Shown here in pieces: positions 44,386-54,855 of a stretch of DNA of 64,000 bases. Every line of letters starts with the position of its first letter. Position 1 is the stretch's first letter. The translations under genes were made by a program, and so were the position numbers. Source of the DNA: Mycobacterium gallinarum (GTDB taxonomy: Bacteria > Actinomycetota > Actinomycetes > Mycobacteriales > Mycobacteriaceae); contig NZ_AP022601.1 in the NCBI RefSeq assembly GCF_010726765.1, positions 3,596,001-3,660,000 of the forward strand, read 5' to 3'. Under the pieces are notes generated by a model that saw only the letters and a list, made by a program, of their open reading frames with translations, was not told the DNA's origin and searched no databases.

Positions 44386-44841
44386 ATGGCAGAGCCGCTA
44401 TTGCAAGCTCAAGTTGAAATCAACGCTCCGGTGACGAAGGTCTGGTCGCTGGTTTCCGATCTGAGCAAGATGCCGCAGTGGAGCCCGCAGTGCCGGCTGA
44501 TGAAGACTCTGGGCGGTCCACTGCGCCAAGGCAGTCGGACAATCAACCTCAACCGGCGCAAGTACCTCATGTGGCCGACCACCAGCCGCATCACCGAATT
44601 CATTCCCGACAAGAAGCTGGCCTTCCGGGTGAACGAGAACGGGACGATCTGGAGCTACGAGCTCGAACCCACCGAAACCGGAACCCGGCTGATCGAAACG
44701 CGGCATGCGGAAAACGGCGTGAAGCCGTTGTCCAACGCGACGGTGAACGCGTTGATGGGTGGCGTGCCCAACTTCGAGCGCGAACTCGTCGAAGGAATGA
44801 ACGAGTCGCTGTCGCGGATCAAGGCCGCGGCCGAACGCTAG
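44386..44841 (+). CDS. SRPBCC (START-like) family protein
   Basis: 151 residues from ATG 44386, ribosome site AAGGAGG. Polyketide-cyclase/dehydrase-type helix-grip fold: Q-A-Q-V-E-I-N-A-P-V-T-K-V-W-S-L-V-S-D-L-S-K-M-P-Q-W-S at the start, central strands with S-R-I-T-E-F-I-P-D-K-K-L-A-F-R-V, Y-E-L-E-P-T-E-T-G-T-R-L, and a C-terminal long helix. These bind hydrophobic ligands in a deep cavity; ligand unknown. The stop overlaps the convergent DUF3027 gene by 4 nt. Confidence 0.88.
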   Translation: MAEPLLQAQVEINAPVTKVWSLVSDLSKMPQWSPQCRLMKTLGGPLRQGSRTINLNRRKYLMWPTTSRITEFIPDKKLAFRVNENGTIWSYELEPTETGTRLIETRHAENGVKPLSNATVNALMGGVPNFERELVEGMNESLSRIKAAAER

Positions 44842-45641
44842 TCGGCCGGTTCGGCGAGGTCCAGGACGCCGTCATCGTAGGGATCGAAGAGCGGCGAACC
44901 GCTGCCCGGCGGCTGGGGCGTATCCGAATGAGCACCGCAGCCGTACTCGGCGTCGACCACGTGGCCGTCGGCGGACATCTCGTTGGCGCACACTCCGAAC
45001 ATCAACCCGAGCGATCCTGACACCGGGAGATAGAACCCGCAGTCGCGGCACACGCGGCGCGTCGACCGTGCCATCGCGGAACCGGGCCCGTACTCGCCGT
45101 CGTGCCAGCGCTGCGCGGCGTCGGCGCGACCCCACGGACCGAGCACCTGCCTGCGGCCGAAGCCCACTTCCGCGGCTACCTCGTCGACCTCGGGGTCCCC
45201 ACTGGACATGAAGCCGGGTACGAGCCGGGGGTCGTCGGCGGGGGGAGCGAGCAGATCGCCGGGGCTGAGGTCGCCAGGCTTGACGCGCTCGTTCCAGGGC
45301 ACCCACTTCGGTGCGAGCAGCGCCGTCGGACCGGGCACCAACACGACCTCACTGATGGTGGCGTGATCGGCGCCCGGGCACGCGGCCACGACGACGGCCC
45401 ACTGCCAGCCGCGGTAACCGGGCATGTCGGCGAGGAACCTGTGGGTGGCCGCGGTCGGATCGTCGAAGCCGGCGCCGAGATACTCCCCGACGGTGTCCTC
45501 ACCACTGAACTCGACGATCGCGGCACGCGCGTCGTCGACGGAGCCCAGGAGCACCGTCTCCAGGTCAGGCCGGGGCACGGCATCCCCGTCAGGGGAGGCC
45601 ACGCCGTTCTCGGCGGATTCCGTCACGCTGTCCATTGGCAT
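44838..45641 (-). CDS. DUF3027 family protein
   Basis: 267 residues from ATG 45641 (ATG 45635 also possible). Actinobacterial DUF3027: Y-R-G-W-Q-W-A-V-V-V-A-A, E-V-V-L-V-P-G-P-T-A-L-L-A-P-K-W-V-P-W and a C-terminal C-R-D-C-G-F-Y-L-P then V-C-A-N-E and G-C-G-A-H-S, spaced like a zinc-binding cluster. Positional homologue of Rv0877. Function unknown; the Cys pattern suggests metal-dependent structure. Divergent from the MFS-like gene with about 80 bp between starts. Confidence 0.87.
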   Translation of the reverse strand: MPMDSVTESAENGVASPDGDAVPRPDLETVLLGSVDDARAAIVEFSGEDTVGEYLGAGFDDPTAATHRFLADMPGYRGWQWAVVVAACPGADHATISEVVLVPGPTALLAPKWVPWNERVKPGDLSPGDLLAPPADDPRLVPGFMSSGDPEVDEVAAEVGFGRRQVLGPWGRADAAQRWHDGEYGPGSAMARSTRRVCRDCGFYLPVSGSLGLMFGVCANEMSADGHVVDAEYGCGAHSDTPQPPGSGSPLFDPYDDGVLDLAEPAD

Positions 45642-45723
45642 TGATTTTGCCGTAGCCGCCGACAAGTAGCCACACCGGTCGGCTGCACGTGCGCTGTGGC
45701 CTCGATGGGGGAGAATCTTTTCT

Positions 45724-47430
45724 GTGACCGGACCGCGTCGTGACAACAGGGATCGAGCGGGTTCGCGTGAGTTCGGCGGTCGCCCGCCCAGCTATTACCC
45801 GCCGCGCCCGCCCGCCGGCGGCCAGGAACACCCGGGGATGGCCAACTACCCCAGTGATCCCGGCGACGGCGGCCACCGCCGGGCGCGGCCGAATCCCACT
45901 CCGAGTGCCAACCGGTGGCTGCCACCGCTCGACGATTCGGCACGGTCACGCGCATCCGTACCCCCGCGCGGCTCCGTCGGCGCCGGGGCGGGCGAACGGA
46001 TCACGGTGACCAGAGCGGCCGCACAACGCAGCCGCGAGATGGGCTCCAAGATGTACGGCCTGGTGCACCGCGCCGCTACGGCCGACGGCGCCGACAAGTC
46101 CGGGCTGACCGCGCTCACGTGGCCGGTGGTCGCCAACTTCGCGGTCGACGCGGCGATGGCCGTCGCACTGGCCGACACGCTGTTCTTCGCAGCGGCCTCC
46201 GGCGAGAGCAAGGGCAAGGTCGCGCTGTACCTGCTCATCACCATCGCGCCGTTCGCCGTCATCGCTCCCCTGATCGGACCCGCACTGGATCGGCTGCAGC
46301 ACGGGCGCAGGGTCGCACTCGCCACGTCGTTCATCCTGCGCACCGCGCTTGTGGTGGTGTTGATCGCCAACTTCGACGGTGCCACCGGCAGCTTCCCGCC
46401 GTGGGTGCTCTACCCGTGTGCATTGGGAATGATGGTGCTGTCCAAGTCATTCAGCGTGTTGCGCAGCGCGGTGACCCCGCGGGTGCTGCCGCCGAGCATT
46501 GACCTGGTCCGGGTGAATTCTCGGCTGACGATGTTCGGTCTGCTTGGCGGAACGATGGTCGGCGGCGCGGTTGCCGCTGCGGCCCAGTATCTCTTCCGCG
46601 TACTGGAACTGCCCGGCGCGCTGTACGTCGTCGTCGCCGTCTCGGTGGCGGGCGCAGCGCTGGCGATGCGGATCCCCAAGTGGGTCGAGGTGACCGAGGG
46701 TGAGGTGCCCGCGACGCTGAGCTACCACGGTCGCACCGGTGAGCTGCGCCGCGAGCCAGCACCCCAGAAGTGGACCCCGGCACGACAACCGTTGGGCCGC
46801 AACACGATCACCGCGCTGTGGGGTAACTGCACCATCAAGGTGATGGTGGGCTTCCTCTTCCTCTACCCGGCCTTTTACGCGAAATCGCACGACGCCAGCG
46901 GTTGGGAACAGCTGCGTATTCTCGGCATGATCGGCGCGGCCGCCGCCATCGGAAACTTCATCGGCAACTTGGCCAGCGCGCGGATGCAGCTCGGCCACCC
47001 GGCCCAGATGGTCGTGCGCTGCACCATCGCGGTCACCGCGAGCGCGCTGGCGACCGCCATCGCAGGCAATCTCTTGGTGGCTGCGATCGGCACGCTGATC
47101 ACGTCGGGCGCGAGCGCGATCGCGAAGGCGTCGCTCGACGCGTCGTTGCAGGACGACCTCCCCGAACGGTCCCGAGCGTCCGCCTTCGGTCGTTCAGAGT
47201 CGTTGTTGCAGTTGGCCTGGGTCGCCGGCGGCGCGATCGGCGTGCTGATCTACACCCAATTGTGGGTCGGCTTCACCGGTGTCAGTGCGGTACTGATCCT
47301 GGGCCTCGCGCAGACGGTGGTGAGCTATCGCGGCGACTCGCTGATCCCCGGCCTCGGCGGTAACCGTCCGGTCCTGGCCGAGCAGGAGGGCGGACGCCGC
47401 CCGGACAATGCGGCGGTGGCGCCGGAGTGA
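45724..47430 (+). CDS. MFS-type membrane protein with long N-terminal tail (Rv0876c-like)
   Basis: 568 residues from GTG 45724. The first about 105 residues are hydrophilic, Arg/Pro-rich and probably cytoplasmic. Twelve hydrophobic segments follow (about 128-510) with loops such as D-R-L-Q-H-G-R-R-V-A-L-A after TM2-like helices, resembling MFS motif A. A 50-residue charged loop lies in the middle (W-V-E-V-T-E-G-E-V-P to T-P-A-R-Q-P). Unusual tail length distinguishes it from drug pumps. Substrate unknown. Stop overlaps the DUF2771 start (GTGA). Confidence 0.82.
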   Translation: MTGPRRDNRDRAGSREFGGRPPSYYPPRPPAGGQEHPGMANYPSDPGDGGHRRARPNPTPSANRWLPPLDDSARSRASVPPRGSVGAGAGERITVTRAAAQRSREMGSKMYGLVHRAATADGADKSGLTALTWPVVANFAVDAAMAVALADTLFFAAASGESKGKVALYLLITIAPFAVIAPLIGPALDRLQHGRRVALATSFILRTALVVVLIANFDGATGSFPPWVLYPCALGMMVLSKSFSVLRSAVTPRVLPPSIDLVRVNSRLTMFGLLGGTMVGGAVAAAAQYLFRVLELPGALYVVVAVSVAGAALAMRIPKWVEVTEGEVPATLSYHGRTGELRREPAPQKWTPARQPLGRNTITALWGNCTIKVMVGFLFLYPAFYAKSHDASGWEQLRILGMIGAAAAIGNFIGNLASARMQLGHPAQMVVRCTIAVTASALATAIAGNLLVAAIGTLITSGASAIAKASLDASLQDDLPERSRASAFGRSESLLQLAWVAGGAIGVLIYTQLWVGFTGVSAVLILGLAQTVVSYRGDSLIPGLGGNRPVLAEQEGGRRPDNAAVAPE

Positions 47431-47921
47431 AACGCGTTCTCGCCGTCCTGGCGGTCGTGGTCGTCATCGCGTCCGCGGCCACGGGTGTGTTGATCTGGCG
47501 GCTGGCCCAGCACCCTCCGCCCAAGCACCCGGAGATCAGTGCTTACACCGACGGACAGCTCGTACGGATCGGGCCGTACAGCTATTGCGACGTGGTGAAC
47601 CTCAACGACTGCGAAACCCCGCAAACGATAGGCGAACTCGCCGTCGACGGGCGGCACCCGGTGCAACTGTCGGTGCCGTCGGCGATCTCCGACGCACCCT
47701 GGTTACTCGGCCGCACGTACGAGGGCTCCGACGTGCTCGAGGAGTTCACCCCGGGCAGCACGCTCGCGGTCACCATTCCCACCGTCGACCCGCATCGCGG
47801 AAAGCTCACCGGCTTCGTCGTGCAACTGCCCACGATCGTCGTCGACCAGGACGGCAACGAGTTGCCGGCATGGCATGCGGAGTGGTCGGTGCGAACCGTC
47901 TGGCCTCAGCCCGCTGAATGA
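47427..47921 (+). CDS. DUF2771 membrane-anchored protein
   Basis: 164 residues from GTG 47427, coupled to the MFS-like gene. N-terminal membrane anchor (residues 4-26, V-L-A-V-L-A-V-V-V-V-I-A-S-A-A). The exported part is beta-rich with two Cys (C-D-V-V-N-L-N-D-C) that could form a disulfide, then P-W-L-L-G-R-T-Y-E and W-S-V-R-T-V-W-P at the end, as in DUF2771 (Rv0875c). Function unknown; likely works with the linked transporter-like protein. Overlaps the convergent next gene by 16 nt. Confidence 0.85.
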   Translation: MKRVLAVLAVVVVIASAATGVLIWRLAQHPPPKHPEISAYTDGQLVRIGPYSYCDVVNLNDCETPQTIGELAVDGRHPVQLSVPSAISDAPWLLGRTYEGSDVLEEFTPGSTLAVTIPTVDPHRGKLTGFVVQLPTIVVDQDGNELPAWHAEWSVRTVWPQPAE

Positions 47922-48910
47922 CCGGCGGGCACCCGTTCGCCGTCGCGCGTCGAACCCGGCGGCGTGCCATCGCCAAACGGCCTGCCGCCCAACGCTTCCC
48001 GCCCATGCGGGGCTAACCAGTTGGACAGATCCGGGCCTTTCGGCACGATCTGCGTCGGGTTGATGTCTTTGTGCACGATGTAATAGTGCTGCTTGATCTG
48101 CACGAAATCGGTGGTGTCGCCGAAGCCGGGGGTCTGGAAAAGGTCGCGGGCGTAGGCCCACAACACCGGCGACTCGGAGAGCTTGTTGCGGTTGCACTTG
48201 AAGTGGCCGTGGTAGACGGGGTCGAAACGGGCCAGCGTCGTGAAGAGACGCACATCGGCCTCAGTGATGGTGTCGCCGACCAGATATCGCTGATTCTCGA
48301 GCCGCTCGGAGAGCCAGTCCAGCGCGGTGAACAACCGGTCGTAGGCCTTGTCGTAGGCGTCCTGGGAGCCGGCGAATCCGCACCGGTACACGCCGTTGTT
48401 CACCTCGGTGTAGATGCGCTTGGCGACCTCGTCGATCTCGTCGCGCAGATGGTCCGGGTACAACTGCGGCGCGCCCTCGCGGTGGAACTTCGTCCACTCG
48501 GTGGAGAAGTCCAGCGTCATCTGCGCGAAGTCATTGGTCACCACCTCGCCCGTCGGCACGTCGACGATCGAGGGCACGGTGATGCCCTTCTCGTAGTCGG
48601 GGAACCGCTTGAGGAAGGCGTCCTTGAGGCGCGGAATCTTCAACACCGGGTCGACGCCGCCGGGGTCCAGGTCGAACGTCCAGCTGTCCTGGTCGTGGGT
48701 GGGACCGCAAAAGCCAATGGAGAGACTGTCTTCGAGCCCCAACAGCCGTCGCACGATGATGGTGCGGTTGGCCCACGGGCAGGCCCGCGCGACGACCAAT
48801 CGATACCGGCCGGCCTCGACGGGATACCCGTCGCGACCGTCGGCGGTGATTCGCGTGGTGATGTAGTTCGTGTCGCGGTTGAAATCGCCACCGCTGGCGA
48901 CATAGCTCAT
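47906..48910 (-). CDS. Xi-class glutathione S-transferase-like (hydroquinone reductase type)
   Basis: 334 residues from ATG 48910; an upstream ATG at 48964 overlaps the CspB gene end. Thioredoxin-like domain with active-site Cys in A-R-A-C-P-W-A-N-R-T (near residue 45), then T-V-P-S-I-V-D and the all-alpha domain with L-V-G-D-T-I-T-E-A-D-V-R-L-F-T-T-L. C-P-W-A is the mark of glutathionyl-hydroquinone reductases. Mycobacteria use mycothiol instead of glutathione, so the thiol partner is probably mycothiol. Likely reduces quinone-thiol adducts; physiological substrate unknown. Confidence 0.88.
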   Translation of the reverse strand: MSYVASGGDFNRDTNYITTRITADGRDGYPVEAGRYRLVVARACPWANRTIIVRRLLGLEDSLSIGFCGPTHDQDSWTFDLDPGGVDPVLKIPRLKDAFLKRFPDYEKGITVPSIVDVPTGEVVTNDFAQMTLDFSTEWTKFHREGAPQLYPDHLRDEIDEVAKRIYTEVNNGVYRCGFAGSQDAYDKAYDRLFTALDWLSERLENQRYLVGDTITEADVRLFTTLARFDPVYHGHFKCNRNKLSESPVLWAYARDLFQTPGFGDTTDFVQIKQHYYIVHKDINPTQIVPKGPDLSNWLAPHGREALGGRPFGDGTPPGSTRDGERVPAGHSAG

Positions 48911-48935
48911 GTCTCCAGCATGCCCGAAGGAAAAT

Positions 48936-49346
48936 TCAGGCGTCGAGCTCGCTTGCGACGGCACGCACCACTTCGGACACTCGTCGTGCGACCTTGCGAT
49001 CGGGGTACCGGCCCTTACGTAGCTCGGGCTGAACCGCGCCTTCCAGCAGCGTGATCATGTCCTCGACCATGCCGTGCAGCTCGTCCGGTGTGTGCTTGTG
49101 CTCGGCGGCAGCCGCCTCACGACGGGTGCGCGTCAGGCTCGGCGGCGAGTCGATGATCTTCACGCTCAGCGCCTGCGGGCCGCGACGACCGGCGGCCATG
49201 CCGAACTCGACTTTCTGTCCGGCCTTGAGCCCCTCGACGCCCGACGGCAGCGCGGACGAGCGGACGTAGACGTCCTCACCGTCCTCCTGCGACAGAAAGC
49301 CGAATCCCTTTTCGGCGTCGTACCACTTAACCCGGCCGGTCGGCAC
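48936..49346 (-). CDS. cspB: Cold-shock domain protein CspB
   Basis: 136 residues from GTG 49346 with AGGTGA upstream; same start region as the M. tuberculosis protein (Rv0871), which I recall beginning P-T-G-K-V-K-W-Y. Residues 1-65 are the cold-shock domain with RNP1 K-G-F-G-F-L and RNP2 V-Y-V-R-S-S-A-L. The C-terminal 70 residues are an actinobacterial extension ([34 protein letters not shown]). Binds single-stranded nucleic acid. A hairpin in its leader may regulate it. Confidence 0.93.
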   Translation of the reverse strand: MPTGRVKWYDAEKGFGFLSQEDGEDVYVRSSALPSGVEGLKAGQKVEFGMAAGRRGPQALSVKIIDSPPSLTRTRREAAAAEHKHTPDELHGMVEDMITLLEGAVQPELRKGRYPDRKVARRVSEVVRAVASELDA

Positions 49347-49389
49347 TGGTCTCACCTGCTTGTCTTCTGAAGCGCCCAACAAAAGGAAA

Positions 49390-49410
49390 GCGTCCCGTGC
49401 GCAGGGACGC
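49390..49410 (-). promoter_or_regulatory. Hairpin with T-rich tail in the cspB leader
   Basis: Read on the minus strand: GCGTCCC, 7-nt loop, GGGACGC, then TTTCCTTTTG. The stem is perfect and lies 44-64 nt before the cspB start codon. It has the shape of an intrinsic terminator, but no minus-strand gene lies upstream to terminate. A 5'-leader attenuator or RNA thermosensor-like element is therefore a fair guess. Confidence 0.5.
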
Positions 49411-49491
49411 GTCTCGGGTGATCCTACTCGGACCTCGAACCGCCCTCACCCCCTTTACTCGGTAGGCTGGAACGACCGCTGGAGGGAAAAG

Positions 49492-49908
49492 ATGCGCCTG
49501 ATCCTGAACGTCATATGGTTGGTCTTCGGCGGTCTCTGGCTGGCGTTGGGCTATCTGCTGGCAGCGTTGATCTGCTTCATCCTCATCATCACGATCCCGT
49601 TCGGCTTCGCATCGTTGCGCATTGCGTCCTACGCGCTGTGGCCGTTCGGCCGAACCGTCGTCGACATGCCGGGTACGCGTCCGGGTGCGCTGATCGGGAA
49701 CATCATCTGGGTCATCCTGTGCGGCATCTGGCTGGCCATCGGCCATCTCGTCAGTGCAGCCGCCATGGCGATCACCATCATCGGCATTCCGCTGGCGCTG
49801 GCCAACCTCAAGATGATTCCGATCTCGTTGCTGCCGCTGGGCAAGGAGATCGTTCCGGTTGACAGCCTCAACGGCGGGGCGAACCGGTCGATCGGAGCCG
49901 CCGCATGA
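49492..49908 (+). CDS. YccF-domain membrane protein
   Basis: 138 residues, ATG 49492 with GGAGGG. Two repeated YccF/DUF307 units: N-V-I-W-L-V-F-G-G-L-W-L-A-L-G-Y and N-I-I-W-V-I-L-C-G-I-W-L-A-I-G-H, each followed by I-T-I-P-F-G or I-I-G-I-P-L-A and P-F-G-R or P-L-G-K. Four membrane helices. Family function unknown (Rv0870c). Stop overlaps the moaA start (ATGA), a conserved link to molybdopterin synthesis. Confidence 0.92.
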   Translation: MRLILNVIWLVFGGLWLALGYLLAALICFILIITIPFGFASLRIASYALWPFGRTVVDMPGTRPGALIGNIIWVILCGIWLAIGHLVSAAAMAITIIGIPLALANLKMIPISLLPLGKEIVPVDSLNGGANRSIGAAA

Positions 49909-50954
49909 CGGTCGTCGACCTGGGTGTGCCGTCGCTGGGCCCGGCCGATCCCGCGCCCACAGACGGTCCACTCGTCGACACCTTCGGGCGGATCGCCACC
50001 GACCTGCGCGTGTCGTTGACCGACCGGTGCAACCTGCGCTGCACCTACTGCATGCCCGCCGATGGGCTGGACTGGCTGCCGGGCGATCAGCTGTTGGCAC
50101 CGGCGGAGCTGATCCGGCTGCTACGCATCGCCGTGACGCGGCTGGGCATCACCAGCGTGCGCTTCACCGGCGGCGAGCCGTTGGTAGCCAAGAATCTCGA
50201 TGAGATCGTCGCCGCCACCGCCGCACTGCGGCCGCGGCCCGAGATCACGTTGACCACCAACGGCATTGGGCTTGCCCGGCGCGCGGCGAAGCTGAAGGAC
50301 GCCGGGCTGGACCGGATCAATGTGTCATTAGACACCGTGGATGCCGCACGGTTCAGCCGGATCACCCGCCGCGACCGGCTCAGCGACGTGCTCGACGGCC
50401 TCGCGGCCGCAAAGGCCGCAGGGCTCAACCCGGTCAAGGTGAACGCGGTGCTCGACCCGGACACCGGTCTGGACGATGCAGTGCAACTGCTGCGGTTCTG
50501 TATCGACCACGGATACCAGCTGCGCATCATCGAGCAGATGCCGCTCGACGCGGACCATCAGTGGCAGCGCGGCAGGGCCGTGAGTGCGGATGACATCCTC
50601 GCCGTGTTGCGCCGCCACTTCGATCTCACGCCGAACACGGAGCCGCGGGGTTCGGCGCCCGCAGAACTGTGGCGGGTCGACGGTGACCGCGGCTTGGTGG
50701 GCGTCATCGCCTCGGTCTCGCACGCGTTCTGCTCGGCGTGCGACCGTACCCGCCTGACCGCGGACGGCCAGGTTCGCAACTGCCTGTTCGCACGACAGGA
50801 GACGGATCTGCGTCACCTGATGCGGACGGGCGCCGACGACGACGGCCTGGCAGCCGCCTGGCGCGCCGCGATGTGGGCCAAAGCCGCCGGGCACGGCATC
50901 AATGACCCTGGCTTCGTCCAGCCGGATCGTCCGATGAGCGCAATCGGCGGGTAG
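49905..50954 (+). CDS. moaA: GTP 3',8-cyclase MoaA
   Basis: 349 residues, ATG 49905. Radical-SAM cluster C-N-L-R-C-T-Y-C (Cys42, 46, 49), SAM motif F-T-G-G-E-P-L, and the C-terminal second [4Fe-4S] cluster Cys276, Cys279 and Cys293 in F-C-S-A-C-D-R-T-R-L. It ends in Gly-Gly (S-A-I-G-G), required for GTP cyclase activity. With MoaC it makes cyclic pyranopterin monophosphate, the first step of Moco synthesis. Matches MoaA2 (Rv0869c). moaD starts 2 nt after the stop. Confidence 0.96.
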   Translation: MTVVDLGVPSLGPADPAPTDGPLVDTFGRIATDLRVSLTDRCNLRCTYCMPADGLDWLPGDQLLAPAELIRLLRIAVTRLGITSVRFTGGEPLVAKNLDEIVAATAALRPRPEITLTTNGIGLARRAAKLKDAGLDRINVSLDTVDAARFSRITRRDRLSDVLDGLAAAKAAGLNPVKVNAVLDPDTGLDDAVQLLRFCIDHGYQLRIIEQMPLDADHQWQRGRAVSADDILAVLRRHFDLTPNTEPRGSAPAELWRVDGDRGLVGVIASVSHAFCSACDRTRLTADGQVRNCLFARQETDLRHLMRTGADDDGLAAAWRAAMWAKAAGHGINDPGFVQPDRPMSAIGG

Positions 50955-50956
50955 GC

Positions 50957-51241
50957 GTGACCTCTACCTCCAGGACCACTAGGCCCACCGATATCGAGGT
51001 GACCGTTCGGTTCTTCGCCGCCGCGAGGGCCGCCGCAGGTAACGAAGTGGAGACGATCCGGCTTCGTCCGCACACGACGCTCGCCGAGTTGGTCGCGCAA
51101 CTCAGCGCGCGCGACCAGAATCTCGCGAAAGTATTGATGCGCTGCTCGTTTCTGCGCGACGGCGTGGCCGTGCGCGACGCCGACGTGGCGTTGACAAACG
51201 CCGCGACCATCGACGTTCTTCCGCCCTTCGCCGGCGGGTGA
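50957..51241 (+). CDS. moaD: Molybdopterin synthase small subunit MoaD
   Basis: 94 residues from GTG 50957. Ubiquitin-like beta-grasp: V-T-V-R-F-F-A-A-A-R-A-A-A-G, then D-V-L-P-P-F-A-G-G at the end. The terminal Gly-Gly is adenylated and thiocarboxylated to carry sulfur to the pterin together with MoaE. MoaD2 (Rv0868c) equivalent. The stop codon is one base before a CRP-like site for the next gene. Confidence 0.94.
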   Translation: MTSTSRTTRPTDIEVTVRFFAAARAAAGNEVETIRLRPHTTLAELVAQLSARDQNLAKVLMRCSFLRDGVAVRDADVALTNAATIDVLPPFAGG

Positions 51242-51242
51242 T

Positions 51243-51258
51243 GGTGATTTGCATCACA
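51243..51258. promoter_or_regulatory. CRP-type site upstream of rpfA
   Basis: GGTGA-TTTGCA-TCACA differs from the CRP palindrome TGTGA-N6-TCACA at one base and starts 2 bp after the moaD stop. Control of rpfA by CRP (Rv3676) is established in M. tuberculosis, so this site is probably used. The rest of 51259-51504 is untranslated leader or promoter with no ORF. Confidence 0.7.
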
Positions 51259-51504
51259 TAACGAAATGATCACAGACTGGCTACGGACAGGTGGAGCGTC
51301 CAAAGCACCTGCAAGAACGTCAGAATCTCCTGCGGGTTTAGAGCTCCTTTAGGATTTGCCCAAGGGGAAAACGCCGTTATCTGCAAAAGATGACGCTCGC
51401 GGGCATACCCATTACCGTCGACTCCCAAGTCCCTCGACCTCAATCGGGTGACCCGCTGTGCCCCGATCGCGCCGAGCTCCGTCCAGTCGGGACCCAGTCA
51501 ACAA

Positions 51505-53170
<1,666 letters not shown>

Positions 53171-53178
53171 GTCCACTC

Positions 53179-53604
53179 TCAGGCCGATCCGACCCACTCT
53201 TCGGAGCCGTCCGAGAAGAACTGGTGTTTCCACACCGGGAGCCGTTCTTTGACGGTGTCGACCAAACGCTGGCAGGTTTCGAACGCCGCACCGCGATGGT
53301 CTGCGGCCACGGCCGCGACGAGTGCGGCGTCGCCGATGTCGAGTACGCCGATGCGGTGGCTCACCGCGATGGCCCGCACCCCGTGACTGGTTGCGGCGAT
53401 CTCGGCGGCCACGTCGGCCAAGGTCTGCTGCGCCGTGGGGTGCGCCGAATACTCCAGCCGGATCACCCCGCGGCCGCCGTCGTGGTCGCGAACAACGCCG
53501 GCGAAACCCACCACCGCGCCCGCGGCTTCATGAGCGACAAGGGCTTCGTACTCGGCCAGCTCGATCGGGTGGTCGCTGACTTCGGCGCGCAGGACGACGG
53601 TCAT
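53179..53604 (-). CDS. moaE: Molybdopterin synthase large subunit MoaE
   Basis: 141 residues, ATG 53604 overlapping the mog stop (ATGA). Features: [39 protein letters not shown], and the catalytic Lys in [12 protein letters not shown]. With MoaD it inserts two sulfurs into cPMP to give molybdopterin. MoaE2 (Rv0866) equivalent; the stop lies 8 nt from the rpfA stop. Confidence 0.95.
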   Translation of the reverse strand: MTVVLRAEVSDHPIELAEYEALVAHEAAGAVVGFAGVVRDHDGGRGVIRLEYSAHPTAQQTLADVAAEIAATSHGVRAIAVSHRIGVLDIGDAALVAAVAADHRGAAFETCQRLVDTVKERLPVWKHQFFSDGSEEWVGSA

Positions 53605-54092
53605 CGTGAATGGTCCCCTCCCGCAAGCTGATCCAGTGCGTGCTCGAGCACTTTGTCCAGCACCGCCAGACCGTCTTTGACGCCACCGGTCGAACCCGGA
53701 AGGTTGACGATCAGGGTGCGTCCCTTTACGCCGCAGACGCCGCGGGAGAGCACAGACGTAGGCACTTTGTCTTCGCCTGCTCGACGTATCGCGTCGGCGA
53801 GACCGGGGATCTGGTAGTCGACAATGGCGGCGGTCGCCTCCGCGGTGCCGTCGGTCGGCGATATCCCGGTTCCGCCGGACGTGATGACGACGTCGACCTT
53901 TTCGCCGACCGCGACGGACAGGGCCTGGTTCACTCCACCACCGTCGGCGACGACGGTCGGTGCGGGGGCGCCGATGCCCCGTTGATTGAGCCAGCCGACG
54001 ATGACCGGTCCGGTCTTGTCCTCGTACACCCCCGCCGCGGCGCGGGTGGAGGCGATGATGACCCGCCCCGACCGGGTATCCGCAGCCGTCAC
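53601..54092 (-). CDS. mog: Molybdopterin adenylyltransferase Mog
   Basis: 163 residues from GTG 54092, coupled to moaC (GTGA) and moaE (ATGA). MoaB/Mog fold: [20 protein letters not shown] (residues about 68-87), [11 protein letters not shown] and [15 protein letters not shown] at the end, the nucleotide and pterin sites. It adenylates molybdopterin before metal insertion by MoeA. Homologue of Rv0865. Confidence 0.94.
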   Translation of the reverse strand: MTAADTRSGRVIIASTRAAAGVYEDKTGPVIVGWLNQRGIGAPAPTVVADGGGVNQALSVAVGEKVDVVITSGGTGISPTDGTAEATAAIVDYQIPGLADAIRRAGEDKVPTSVLSRGVCGVKGRTLIVNLPGSTGGVKDGLAVLDKVLEHALDQLAGGDHSR

Positions 54093-54595
54093 CGCACCCA
54101 CGTGCCGGTCTTGCCGCCTTCTTTGCGCAGCACTCTGATGTCGTCGATGCGGGCTGCGGGGTCGACCGCCTTGATCATGTCGTAGAGCGTGAGCGCGGCG
54201 ACGCTCACCGCCGTCAGCGCCTCCATCTCGACGCCGGTGCGGTCGGTGCTGCGCACGGTCGCGGCAATCGCCACCTGAGCGCCGTCGATCACGAAGTCGA
54301 TGTCGACCCCCGTCAGGGCCAGCTGGTGGCACAGCGGAATCAAATCGCTGGTGCGCTTGGCCGCGAGAATGCCGGCGACCCGCGCGGTAGCCAACGCGTC
54401 GCCTTTGGGCAGCCCGCCCGACGCGATCATCGCGACGACCTCGGGGGTGGTGTGCAGAGCACCGGCCGCGACGGCGGTGCGCTTGGTGGCGTCCTTGGCG
54501 GTGACGTCGACCATGTGCGCCGCGCCTGCTTCATCGATGTGCGAGAGCGCGGGGCGGGCGGAGGGTGCCGAAGCGGCCCCTGCCGGTTCGGTCAC
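54089..54595 (-). CDS. moaC: Cyclic pyranopterin monophosphate synthase MoaC
   Basis: 168 residues from GTG 54595. Motifs: [39 protein letters not shown] and [20 protein letters not shown], with the catalytic Asp/Lys in D-M-I-K-A-V-D. Acts directly after MoaA. MoaC2 (Rv0864) equivalent. Start shares bases with the stop of the small gene upstream. Confidence 0.96.
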   Translation of the reverse strand: MTEPAGAASAPSARPALSHIDEAGAAHMVDVTAKDATKRTAVAAGALHTTPEVVAMIASGGLPKGDALATARVAGILAAKRTSDLIPLCHQLALTGVDIDFVIDGAQVAIAATVRSTDRTGVEMEALTAVSVAALTLYDMIKAVDPAARIDDIRVLRKEGGKTGTWVR

Positions 54596-54789
54596 TACTT
54601 GTTGACGACCGTGACTGGGTGCACGTATGGAACGTCGTCGGTCGGCAGCGGGAACGTCAGGTCTCCGAACGGCGACAACGCCCCGGTGCGGTCGGCAGCC
54701 AGCTCGCTGACTGCGTGATCGTCGTCGCCGTCGGTTGCGGGCCAGCCCGGGTCGACATACTGCTTCTTCTGCCGTTTGTTGTCAGCCAC
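54595..54789 (-). CDS. Small hypothetical protein (Rv0863 position)
   Basis: 64 residues from GTG 54789; ATG 54798 would add three. Hydrophilic and acidic: [20 protein letters not shown] then [14 protein letters not shown] and V-H-P-V-T-V-V-N-K. No known domain. Lies first in the moaC-mog-moaE operon with a 1-nt stop/start overlap (TAGTGA), at the place of Rv0863. Divergent from the helicase-associated gene with 66 bp between starts. Confidence 0.7.
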   Translation of the reverse strand: MADNKRQKKQYVDPGWPATDGDDDHAVSELAADRTGALSPFGDLTFPLPTDDVPYVHPVTVVNK

Positions 54790-54855
54790 GCCTGACATTG
54801 TGGCAGGCAACGCGCGCAGTGGCGACACCGGCGGGCTGCTTTACGCTGGTCAGCA

